From Nemophila menziesii (Eukaryota > Streptophyta > Magnoliopsida > Boraginales > Hydrophyllaceae), in NCBI GenBank assembly GCA_029959085.1, contig JARWIR010000031.1, positions 2,232,001-2,296,000 of the forward strand: a stretch of 64,000 nt of DNA, read 5' to 3'. The translations under genes and the position numbers were made by a program. Below are positions 47,998 to 59,510 of the stretch, piece after piece (positions within the stretch are counted from its first letter, which is position 1; every line of letters starts with the position of its first letter). The notes beneath the pieces were generated by a model. It had not been told where the DNA came from and did no database searches. It saw nothing but the letters and a program-made list of their open reading frames with translations.

Positions 47998-49034
47998 TTT
48001 GACTTCTATTTTTCACCTTATAAAAGGAGCTCTTGACTTCTATTTTTCACAGAATTCACTTTTTACAAATTAAAACATCAGAGAGAAGCAACAGAAGGAA
48101 GAAAGAAGAAGCTGCAAGAGCTCGAGAGGGTCTATATCTCCATTCTCAGCCAAATCCTATTCCGGAAATTAGGTTTTCTTTAATTTTAATTTTGTAATAC
48201 ATTATGAATTCCATTTCTTTTAATTTAGTTTTCTTTTTAATTAGTATGAGCTAATTGCATCATAGTACTTGAGAATGCTTTATGGGTGAATCCCAATTCT
48301 ATTAAATTTCTATGTTTGATTTTGGGTTTCTGTTAAATTAAATTAAATTGGGACTTTTACTCTTTTCGATAATTTGGGATTATTTACTGTTTTTAGAGTC
48401 ATGAACTAAGAGCGGGTATTAGTATCTAGGCTATTCCACATATGTGGCGTGTGGATCATCCTGACGGAGGGTTTAGGTACGGAACCAATTATTTAATCTA
48501 AAACAGAAGCTATTGATTCTGACGAACTTAGCTAATTTTAGGGCCAATGAGGTAAAATTCTTAAACATCTAAAAGTGGATCATATTTACCCTGACGGGAC
48601 TAGTGACTCTCTAGGATAGCTTTATAGTCCACCCTGACGGGGGTATAAGGAATTTAGAATCCCGACCATTGTAATTGACCAATTTAACCCTTAAACAACA
48701 TAGGTTATGAAATAGGGTTAGGAGGATCCTTTGCGTTCTCAAGTGCTACTTTCTCATATTTGCGTTTCGCACTCATTTACTTGCGTCTTAGTACTTACTT
48801 GCATTTTCCATTTAGTCTTTTATTAATTACAATTAATAAAAACAAACAATCAATCATATTATCTGTACTTGCTTTCCTAAGTGCAACCATTCATTATTCG
48901 ATAAGCATTGTAGTTAACCAAACCGTCCCTGCGAACGATCCTAGAATCACTTAATACTACTTGGGACAACCGTACACTTGCGGTTGTGGTTCAATTAATT
49001 TTGCATTTATTTTAGAACACACAAAGGACCACCA
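47996..49034 (+). repeat. Inverted partial family B LTR (TATA-R-U5), plus strand
   Basis: Oriented opposite to 46987-47997. It begins at the palindrome TTTTTGACTTCTATTTTTCAC, has its own TATAAAAGG at about 48019-48027, carries CCTGACGG-type motifs at 48459-48645, and ends GGACCACCA at 49034. It is more diverged from the central element's LTRs than those are from each other, so it comes from a second insertion. U3 is missing. Confidence 0.85.
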
Positions 49035-52000
49035 TAACTATCAAATCCTCTCTTGTTAGACGAATCGATAAAGAGCCTAGGAAGCTAGATACCTAATCCA
49101 AATTTATCTGGAAACCTAAATATGGGAATAATAGTCATAGTCATAATCTTAAAACATCAATGTAGTATATCTTAAAAAGATTCACTGTACTTACTTCTTT
49201 TCTTGCAACACCGTGGAGCTGTTGATGAAAAGGAATAATAAATTTCGATACACAAGTATATGATAAAAGGTAAATAATGAAATTCAAACAATACAGACCC
49301 TTATTGAAAAATCACTCAAATCCAATAACATCAATTTGGATTTAAAATGATGTGCGAGAGCTTGTGCTAGACATTGCATGTAAGGTTATGGAAAATAAAA
49401 ATAATAATAACTATAGAGCTCAAAACATAAATAATCACTCGTATTACAATGTTTAAACTGAGAATGGAAATACCTGGACCAGGGAGAATAATATGTATGA
49501 TTGTAGGATAATGATGTCCGGTGTTTCAATGATAGATAAAAATACATGATTCTATATTCTCCATCAACAATCAAGATGTGGAGCTCTATCTCGATTTGAT
49601 TGGCACGGCACCTAAAGTCAGGGTTCCAATTCCTATTATTGAATACAAACTTAAACGAGATGGCATGGAAAAAATTTCATGTGGGTGAGGAATTTATCTG
49701 CATTGACCATACTTTTGTACCATGTAGAAACAATGTATCCACCCGTCAGTCATAATATTCAAAAATTTATAACATTAAAGAGATTTGGTTAAAAAAAGAA
49801 GCAATTTTCAATCACAAAACTTGATTACCTTAATTAGATACACAATGGATGATTTATCTTTTTATGATGTTGCAGAGTTGACGAGGTGGAGAATGATCTC
49901 AATTTTGTTGAAAGTTATGGTTTGTCTACTTAAGTTATTTGAGTAAAAAAGAAAATTAGGGTTATCAGAAATTTATTCAATGTAATTTTTTATTTAGAAA
50001 AAGTATGAAACATTTTAGTATAGGGTTCACCTTTTACAAACCAAAAATAGTGGTTCTAATAAATTAGTTATATTTTTTTTCTTAAATATATAATCACTCT
50101 CTTGTGAGTGGTTCTCATTTGTATCACAATTTTGTCTCATTTGTAGAGACTTATCCAAGAGAAAAGTATACTCTCTTTTCTATTCTTCTATTTTTCGTTA
50201 CATTTTGATCCACAACGTTTTTGTAACTCACTAGTTTTATTGATTTTAAGTTGAAACTATATAGTCGTGTGTATTATATATATATATATCATATGAATAT
50301 TAATTGTAATTTTCTTTCTTTTTTGAATTTGATTACAAGACGAGTACTTATTTAAAGGGGACTTTAGTATTCTTTTAACAATTGTTCTCGTCTTTTCATT
50401 TAATTTATTCTTTGGAAAGTAATTTTTGTTCCGTTTCATATATATAAATCTGAACAAAATTCAAAAATAAATTAACATTAAAATATAAAATTAAATAAAA
50501 AATTAAATAGAAAAACTATAAAATTTTCTTGTTTAATTTCGAATTGGATTTGATATGTTTAAGGTATTTCAGCCACGTACCCGTGTCTTACGGTTGTTGG
50601 ATTGAATCTCCATGATGCAAAGACAAAGTTGTTTAGAAAAAATAAACGAGAAAATTATTTAAAGTTTCAACGAACCTAATAAAGTTGCTTCTTTCGATCT
50701 CTCTCTAATGTTAAATGAATTCATAACCATTAAATGGTAGTTATGCTGATATGGATGTGATGAAAATACATCGAATATGGACTTTAGGATGAGTTAGATT
50801 CTTAACTGAGTTCATAGCCAATTGGGCTGGTTCTATTGACAAGGGAATTGATAAACTAAATATTGTTGAATATTTACACTAAATGATTTCACATCCTAAT
50901 GAGGCAGTATGCTCATCTTTATGAATTTTAATTTTTATGAATTTGTTTAAGATAACGATACTTGTGTTTGTAATTTTTCATATATAAGTTATATGTGAGA
51001 TTTAGGTAAGTGTGGAATGAATAATTATTTTACGGATAAATACCACAATGTGTTATCAGATATGCTTAGAAAAATGAATATGGATGTGTTGGAGAAGGAA
51101 AAATGATTCCAAAGTGAAAGTGAAATTGACACCCTTTGACAAAGAGAAGATTACTGTGATAAAAATGTTTTTCTGTAATGATAATATGCAAAACAATCAG
51201 ATAAAGAAAAAATGAAGTGTCAAAACGAATATTGAGCATTTGGTAAAATTACACTAAGTATCTCTGACAACCAATATTACGCCACTACCAGCACCACTAT
51301 AAAATACTAAATGAGGATGCTATGTGTTTGACAACCTAAGCCACCAAATAAACTACCGTTGGCCACACTAAACATGTCAGAATGCGACATTAAGCATGTT
51401 TCTAAAAGTGACTATGTTCATTTTCCTATATTGAGCACTTTCGACAACCAACGCCTAGCGACAACACTATAAAATATTTAACACTAGACAAAATTTATGT
51501 GCTTAGTAAAAGACACTAAAACCTTAAAATATTACACTACCTATAATAATAAAAAAATAAAGCTTTGTTGTCTTTTATGTCTTAGAAGAAGGGGGATAAC
51601 CATAACTTGTGACAATATTAAGCATATTTTTAACACTAGACTCATTTTATCTGATTTGTATACGACATTAATAGTGTAAGAAATTGCATTGACCTATAAG
51701 AAGAACAAAATAAATCTTAGTGTCTTTTTTTGTTTTGGAAGAAGGAAGGCGATGGTCCGAGTGGTGGTGAGAGGTGCAAGACTCTTTGGGTCAGAAAAAA
51801 ACGAATAGAGATCTAAAATGCCTTATAATTTTTATGAGTTACAAAAAATCTATTACCACATGGTAGAAGAAATAATAAAATTTAACTTTGATGTAATAAT
51901 GATGGAAAATAAACTTCAAGAACCATTTAAGAAATCACTGATATTTGATGACCAATCTGGTTACAATAATTTTCTTTATAACTCTCGAATTTGATCAAAA

Positions 52001-53345
52001 AACAAATATTTCTTCTGAGAATACATGACATCTTGTAGAATACATCCATCCTTTGCCCTTGGTTCTTTATACAAAAGATAATTAATAATGCACAACCGAT
52101 TGAAGATTTACACAAGATATGGTAACAACTAGCAACAACTCCTGGAATTTTTTTTCTGAAACACCTTCAAAGACTTAGTGAGATAGCAAATATATTTCCT
52201 TGCACCTAGAGAATTTCCAACATCATAGAACAGTTTAAATATTGGTGCATACAAGATTGACAGATAGTTAACTGACTTCAGTATCTTCAGTATGGGGGAG
52301 AATATAAAAACACCATATAAAGGTGTTATCGCAACTGCATATTTAGTATTGGCATACCTAGAATGATATTGCCTTAGAAGCCCACAACCGTTGGAGGAAA
52401 AACATCCTCGAACGTCATTTGAGTTATATAAATTATTATATATCTATTATGTTTCATCTAGAAATTATAAATTCAATGAACTTAAATTAACTTTATATGA
52501 TAAGGATGGCGCTTATATCTCATTATTTCAAAAAAAGGCAAGTAATATTAAATATATATAATTTTTTTTAGAAATTACTTCAAGTAGCATGGTGGCTTTC
52601 ACATAAAGTACTCCTTTATAATCTAAAGGTATCTTCATATTCTTGATATGCTTGGTTGCTTCGGGGGTATCATTGCAGATAAAGGACTATTTATTTTCAT
52701 TAATTAAATTGTTGATAATATCATTAAAGGACCTTAATAGACTACAAAATACATGACCTTTAAATGGTGCATACATAACCACTAAATAATGAACATCTTT
52801 GACTAAATTTCTAGGCATTCAATTAGTCACGAGTTTTACATGCTTAACTGAAAGAAAGTACAAGTTTAGTTTTTCAATAATTAGGGATAAGTCAGTGTTA
52901 TCAAATCACAAATGAGTATCAAAGTCTATACAATAAATAATCAACTAGAAAATAATGGAAAATCCATGACATAATAAAACTTCTACTAATTATCATTCAA
53001 TTATATCCATATTATTTTTAAATGAATTGGTAACTTATCAATTATCCTCCCACATATTCATTTAAATTGACTAGTGTTTACGTTCAATTTGTTGTCCATG
53101 ATTAAGCCGAAGTAGTCCATATTATGGTACCTTTAATTCCAACATCAGTCCATATGTTGTGTAAAAGAAATTACATAACTAATATTTTATCTATTTTTGA
53201 CAAGAATTTTAAAAATATTATGTTATAAAACAAATTCCTTTATGGAAACCCCAACAAGTATATGGACATACCATAATTACCAAGTTCCCTCCTATAAAAG
53301 AGTTATATGTCAATATTATCCAAAATTTTAAAAGGAATAATCAAA
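49035..53345 (+). repeat. Duplicated segment, copy II, right part
   Basis: Resembles copy I from 23.395 kb onward. The part matching 23.82-25.69 kb is absent. A strongly conserved block, GCCACGTACCCGTGTCTTAC, lies at 50571 and 26591. It has the empty site of the solo LTR at 52248-52252, and is cut by the CACTA element at 53346. No gene recognised; the open frames are unrelated between copies. Confidence 0.75.
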
Positions 53346-53356
53346 CACTACAACGC
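53346..53356. repeat. CACTA terminal inverted repeat (one end)
   Basis: CACTACAACGC at the junction with duplicated DNA. The opposite end lies beyond the window, so only one terminus can be seen. Confidence 0.8.
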
Positions 53357-53369
53357 GTAACACCTCTGC

Positions 53370-53758
53370 CGACTAAACCTGTAGTCGCTAAAGAACAAAA
53401 AAGTAGTCACGAAAAACGATTCTAGTCTCTGCCGACTACATGTAGTCGTAAGAACTTAGTTGCGAGAAACTTGTCGTTGAAAGTTATAACTAACGACGCA
53501 CGCCTAATAAGTAGTCAGCAGAAGTAATTAGGTATTTGCGCCAACTGTGTAATCGTGGATAGCGTAATTATTACCAACTACGGGTGTAGTCGTAAATGTC
53601 TTATTTAATGACGACTACAAAGTTGTCGTGCATGAGTTATATATATATTGCCGACTACATTGTAGTCGTAAATTGCTTTCAAATTAACGACTACATGTAG
53701 TCGCAATAAGTGGTGATTAGGGACTACAGCTGCTTAATTTTGCGACTACGAGTAGTCG
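53370..53758. repeat. Subterminal palindromes CGACTACA-TGTAGTCG
   Basis: Seven inverted-repeat motifs at 53370-53387, 53433-53448, 53575-53592, 53612-53628, 53652-53668, 53688-53703 and 53743-53758. The copies at 53433 and 53688 are perfect 16-bp palindromes. In En/Spm elements such subterminal motifs bind the TNPA-type protein and are needed for excision, so the same role is inferred here. Confidence 0.8.
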
Positions 53759-54041
53759 CTAATAGTGTTTTTTTTAAATTAAAAAAAATATGATTCCGAA
53801 TTATATTTAATTGCAATATTGCAATTAAAAATAATTCTAAAATCATTTTTTTTAAGTATACAATTAATAATTAAAATACCAATTATAAACCAAAATAACT
53901 AATTAATAGACCAAATTAACTAATTAAAATACCAAAATAATCCAAAGTCAACTAGAAAGTCAACCAAAGTCAAACACATTCAAAAAAAGTCAACCAAAGT
54001 CAAAGTCATATTACATCGCCAAAATACTTAAAAATAATTAC

Positions 54042-55735
54042 CTAAAAGCCATATAAACGGGTCTCCTCTTCTCCCTCGGACTCGTCATCATCATCATCTT
54101 CATCTTCGCCCATCTCTTCATCACCATCTTCATCAACCACTCTCTCGGATTCACTACCAGTAGGAGGCATAGGCTGAAAAGGGGGCAAACCTTCACGTGC
54201 TCTCATCTCGTTAATCCATCCAATCACATCACTCACAACAGCCTGAGAAAACACTGGAGGCTCAATGCTAGTAGAGGGTCGATCAGGGCGTTTGTACTTT
54301 GGAAGTCCTTGGGCTACTCGAAGCTCATTTATTGCCTCTATCATCATCGCGTTATGCTCGTCTTGTACCGGGGTGGTCGAAGGACTCTTATTCTTTTCGG
54401 TCGACCCACACCTGGTGTCCAGCTCCTCTTTGGCGACCTAACAGCCTTTTTAGCAGTTTCTCTCACCGCATCGATTCGCTTCTTTTGCGACAACTCACGA
54501 GCTAAGCCTTCATCCGATTGACTCTGAGTCACTTGATCTTTCATAACATCCCTTAACAACAATTTCTGTTTAATTATAGACACGAATTTTTTTTATTAAT
54601 ATCAATTTATGAATAAAATTATAATTTTAATTTTAAAAATAAACTTACATCAACCTATAACCCTCGGACCTCCACTTTTGTGTTTTCTTACTTTTTCCCA
54701 CCACCTCGAGGAACCCACCCATTTGAGGAATAGGGACGTCTTCTTGAGTTTCCTCATCCCTAGCTACTACCCTGCCTCCCGGGATCAAATTCTTAACACC
54801 ATGTTTCATTCATAATATAATTAAAATCTATTCAAACTACAATACCTATACATATAAAACAAAGTGCCTCGTAAAGCATATATCGAGTTCGGGTATATTT
54901 ACGAGACCCCGCTCCACTCTTATTCTTTTGTTTCTTCGGGTTTACTTTATTCGCCTTTGCTTGGTTCTGAAAGAATTTAAAATACAAGTATTAATAAACT
55001 TATATATAATCTAAATTATAAGATTATAAAATTATATATATAACTTCACCTCCTTCGAACCCCACAAATCACAACACCTCTTCCAGATCTCATCAGATAA
55101 ATCACTAGGTTTCTTACCATGTAAGTAAAAGTCTTTCTTCGTATCATATTTGTAGTCTTTATACCTTAATCGTATTGTATCATCCAAATTCCCAGCTATA
55201 AACTTCCAATCATCCCTTCTCCTCCAATTGGGTATATCAAAAAATTGCTACATTCAAGATTATTTTTGATGTTAAATTAAATTAATAAATTAATATATAT
55301 AACTATTAACATTACCGATAATCGCTTAATAACAGATATTTTGTCGGCTATTGGAACTTTACTCCACGATTTGTAGCATGGTGGTATCCTCTCTCGAACA
55401 GTTAGCCCGATCATCTGGCTAACGTGTTTCCCGTACTTACCAGATGGGTTCCACGTGTCGTCTAAAATATAGAAATCGATCGACAATGGATACCCGACAG
55501 CTTTTAGTGCCCTAACGGCAGAGTTTAGTGCCGCATTTCCCCGTACTTTCCGCTTAATTGGTTCTGATTTAAATTATATTTAATTAAAATATAAGTTATA
55601 TTTAAAATTATATCTTATATAAATTTTTTATTTACCATCTTGGGTATTACAATTAGCAAGGTTTCTGTTCGGATTTTGGTTCGGGTCTCGGCCCCCACAG
55701 TCCCCTTTGTGTGTCCTAGAGCTCACGTCGGCCAT
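54042..55735 (-). CDS. TNPA-like CACTA accessory protein, multi-exon
   Basis: Exon 1 (55636-55735) starts MADVSSRTHKGDCGG and ends at donor GATG-GTAAAT. Exon 2 (about 55305-55565) encodes KRKVRGNAALNSAV...LDDTWNPSGKYGKHVSQMIG. Further exon-like pieces encode RRDDWKFIAGNLDDTIRLRY...EIWKRCCDLWG (about 55040-55250), a Lys-rich piece (about 54860-54965), GGRVVARDEETQEDVPIPQM (about 54660-54785) and the C-terminal part (54042-54583), ending in an acidic Asp/Glu tail (DEDGDEEMGEDEDDDD). The arrangement matches the plant transposase family that supplies the DNA-binding protein of En/Spm elements. A frame change near 54410 may be a lesion or an unseen intron. Exon borders are by eye. Confidence 0.6.
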
Positions 55736-55739
55736 CTAA

Positions 55740-56975
55740 TATTTTGCCATTTATTTAAAAGAGATAAATAATAATTAAATATAAATTATTACATCACCAA
55801 ATTATTACAAATGAAATACAAATTAAATACAATTTTAATACAAATTAAATACAAATAAAATACAAATAAAATACAAAATAAATGTTACAATAACAAATTA
55901 AATAAATTAAAAAAAATTAGAAAACTCTAAAAATAAAATTATACATCCAATATTCCAACCAAATACATATTACACAATAAAAAAATTATATTAGTTATAC
56001 AGTAATAAATAAATAAAATATATAAGTTTGTTTTTAACTATTTGTCAAATTTGCAAATTGATCCATTTACTATTTTAAAACTTTTTTGATAAATTGTTGT
56101 TTTTTTCAAAGAATTCATTTTTTAAATATACAAATTTGTTTTTTTTTCATTTATTTTTAAAAATCCATTTTAATTTATTTTTGTTATATTTAATTTTCAT
56201 GTAAAATTGCATTTTAGTCCCAATATATTAATTTAAATTTTTTTAGTAATTTGTTTTTAGTCTTTTTAATATCATAAAAATTCCTAATTAATACCAAGAT
56301 GGTGTTTTAATTTTTATAAAATTGAAATTTGATCCCTATATTTTTATTTAAACACTTTTAGGCCACAAAAAGTCAAATTACATGCAATTTTTATTTTTAT
56401 ATTATTAATTTTAATTTTCTTAAAATCCTAAAAAACCTTAATAAAACCCTAAAACTATACCATTAATTTTTTCATTATCAAGCATCAAAATCAATCTAAA
56501 CTAACCAAAAACACACCCTAATAACACCTATTAATCTCGGATTTCATAATCATCACAACAAAAAATGGAAAACAAATCATTACAATTAATCACATAAATT
56601 TTTTAAGCATTTTAGCATCTATTTTGTGTTAAAAATATCATTTATAATATTCTAAAACTACCAATTATATTCGGAATTCACATAAACATCAAATAATCAA
56701 AGAAAAAACAAAAAAAAACATGAAAATTTAAAAAACAAATAATGGTTGAAAAACTTACCTTATATGCTGAAATTGAAGCTATTTTGATATAGATTCCATG
56801 CCAACATCATTTGAATTTATACACAAGAGAAAAAAAATAGGATAGCAAAAAAAAGAAGAAATTTTAATAAAATCTTAAGAAAATATTGGAATAAATAGAT
56901 AAAAGAATGATTTTATTACCTTACGTGATGCTTCGGTTTTGTATAAGGAAATAATGAAGCTCTTATGGGCTCTCA
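55740..56975. other. AT-rich spacer inside the CACTA element
   Basis: Very AT-rich, with repeated ATACAAAT-type words at about 55830-55890 and no credible ORF. Probably intron or intergenic DNA between the TNPD and TNPA-like parts of one transcription unit. Confidence 0.5.
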
Positions 56976-56979
56976 TTAG

Positions 56980-57094
56980 CGACTACACTATGTAGTCGCT
57001 AAAGGTTAGAAATTAGTCACTAAAGGAGGTGATGACCGCCACGTGTTGGTAATTTGACCGACCTAATTGGTTTTTCGCGACTACAAAGTAGTCG
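56980..57094. repeat. Internal pair of CGACTAC-GTAGTCG palindromes
   Basis: Two motifs of the subterminal type, at 56980-56998 and 57078-57094, lie about 3.2 kb inside the element, between TNPD and the TNPA-like gene. Confidence 0.7.
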
Positions 57095-57216
57095 AGAAAT
57101 GCAAGAAGTTAACGCGTGTCTTTTCGATGGGCGGGAAAGTGGAGCGCCAGCAATCAAAAACATGTAATCAAAATCCAAACAAATAAAAAACACGTAATCA
57201 TAAAAAATTCCTCAAA

Positions 57217-59510
57217 TCAGTGTGTCTCGTAACCACTCGTGTCTACAACTTCCTCATCATTATCAACGTAGATTGGTTCCTCTACTTCATCGTCCGCATA
57301 CTCGTCCATCGTGTCATCAGAAAGCTCATCCTCTTCATCAATAATTAAAGTTGCGTGCAAAAGAGAAGGTTCAAATGGGATCTCCTCACCAGTTGTCAAA
57401 TGAAACTGTGAGTAATCCGTCTCGGTGTTCACTAAAGGGACCGTGACACTCTCGTTTTCAGTAGGTAGTGATTCTGCACCCCATAACTCGGGACTACATC
57501 CAAGTCAATCATTGATTTCCCAAACAACTTTCCACCCTTTTTGTGTTTTCCTTGAATTATTCTCATCAATATAAAATACTTTTCTTCGCTTGTGTGGCTA
57601 AGATGTATGGCTCGTCTCTCCAAAAAAAAGTAGATGTGTTAATAATGGTTACCCTATTCTCTGTCCTCGCAGTACTCGTGTTATACCAATTACACTAAAA
57701 TAGCACAACTGAACAACCATTGTCGAATGTTATCGCTACAATCTTGACTAATTCACCGTAATATGGTTTATCATCGTACATGGTGCATACCCCGTATCTT
57801 GAGTCACCCTTTCTTCCCCTTTTTCACGAGTAACCCATTTGACACCGTTCACAACACATGAATTGTACTTATAAACTGCACCATGAGACTTACTAGCCAA
57901 TCAAATCATCTCACTAGTAGCAAATGCATCGCCGTCTTTTTCCATATCATAAACCTACAAACAAAAACAATAATAACCACATTGTCAAATAGTGAGACCT
58001 AAATTGGTATTTGAATGAATGTATACCTTAAGCAAAAACCAATCTCGAAAATTTTGTCTGTGTTTCCTAGTTTTATCAGCTTCGGGGCCCGATAGCGTGG
58101 CTTTGTATTCTCTGCACATTTGAAGAGTAAATTCAATACGTTATTCAAACAAGATTAAAAAATAACAAATAAAATGATCAACTTACGTCATCAAATGCTG
58201 GATTTCGTCGCAATTAAGTAGGATGTACCAGTTGATTTGCTCCTTCTCAATGTATTGCAACACACCATATTCTTTTTACCGAGTGGAGTACAATGACTCT
58301 TAAATACAGATAACTCTTTAGGTTGAGCTTCAGTCTCGGTATATGTACCCGGTTCATTGAACTTTGTTTTTTCTTCATGAAGATAACTTGATATGAAAGT
58401 CAAAGTCTCCTCTACGACGTACCCCTCGGCGATTGAACCCTTCGGCCTAGCCGGGTTTCATATGTACTCATTTAAATTCTTTAGATACCGCTCAAATGGG
58501 TACATCCAACGCATCTGAACTGGTCCCCCTAACAAAGCTTTGTCGTATAAGTGTATAACCAGGTGGATCATTATATCGAAAAACGAGGGAGGGAAAATCA
58601 TTTCCAGTCTACACATAACTTCAACCAGTTTCGCCTTACCCAATTCCAACTCTTTCCTGTTGAGATTTTTATTACAAACAACTCTAAACACGTTAGCTAA
58701 CCAAATAATCGCATCACTCATCGCTTTGTCTTCGATAAGCCTTGGGATACTAGCCACGAAAAGATACTGCACCATCACGTGACAGTCGTGAGATTTCATT
58801 CCAATAATCTTTCCCTTATCACTTTGAACATTCTTTCTCAAACTAGATGCGAAATCATCAGGAAACTTCTGTGCCTTCAACCAGTCAAGAAATATTTTCT
58901 GCTTTTCCGTTGAAAAAGTATACTTTGCTCGTTTCAGTATCGGCTTACCATCTCTCGATGTCAACCACAAATCTTTCCTGGTGTTCATATTTTTAAGATC
59001 CATTCTCGCTTTCACATTATCTTTGTTAACTTTCCCATAAATACCTATAACTGTACCGAGCAAACTATCACACACATTTTTCTCGCAATGCATAACGTCA
59101 ATGTTATGTTTCAACAAATTTTCGAACCAATAAGGTAAACGATAAAAAATACTCTTTTTCTTCCAATTGAATCACCGTGGAACATTTTGCTTCACGATCT
59201 TGCCCCCAAAATCCTTGTGTTTACTGGGAAACACAATGGAAAGCCCATCAAACTGTGTCTGAACTTCGACGGGAGTATATTTCTTCGGTGGGCACCTATA
59301 ATAGGAAGCGCGGTACGAAACCTTGTCTTTTCTAAATCGATGTATGGCAGGTAACCAACGTCTATGGTCAAAGTAAACAACCCCTTTATTCACCCTCAAT
59401 GACAGAGTAGAATCCATGCATTCTGGACAAGCTAAGTAACCTTGACCCGACCATCCCGAAGTGTATGACCTAGCGGGGTAATCATTAGTCGTGGACAAAA
59501 AATAAACCTT
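57217..59510 (-). pseudogene. CACTA TNPD transposase, truncated and with stops
   Basis: Transposase of the En/Spm (Tnp2-like) family, read on the minus strand. 59172-59498 encodes the segment with SGWSGQGYLACPECM. 58458-59117 encodes the part with HNIDVMHCEKNVCD, KSHDCHVMVQYL and PPSFFDIMIHL...LLGGPVQMRWMYPFERYL. 57640-58450 continues the C-terminal domains (GSIAEGYVVEET), and 57217-57432 is an acidic tail ending at a TGA or TAA stop. In-frame TGA codons occur near 59162 (after NVPR) and 58455-58457 (after NEYI). The N-terminus was cut off by the Athila insertion at 59511. Non-functional. Confidence 0.9.

Larger units (their letters stand above)
53346..59510 (-). mobile_element. CACTA (En/Spm) DNA transposon, 3' portion
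   Basis: The + strand begins CACTACAACGCG at 53346, the CACTA terminus. Subterminal palindromes follow, then on the minus strand a TNPA-like gene and a TNPD transposase. The 5' end is missing because an Athila LTR starts at 59511 inside TNPD. The flank AATCAAA at 53339-53345 equals the uninterrupted sequence at 31208-31214 in copy I, confirming the insertion point. The 3-bp duplication is probably AAA. Confidence 0.9.

Noticed and set aside
35554..49034. A simple full-length retrotransposon with two complete LTRs and a target duplication
   Set aside because: The 5' LTR lacks U3, it is followed by an inverted LTR, and the outer 5 bp do not match.
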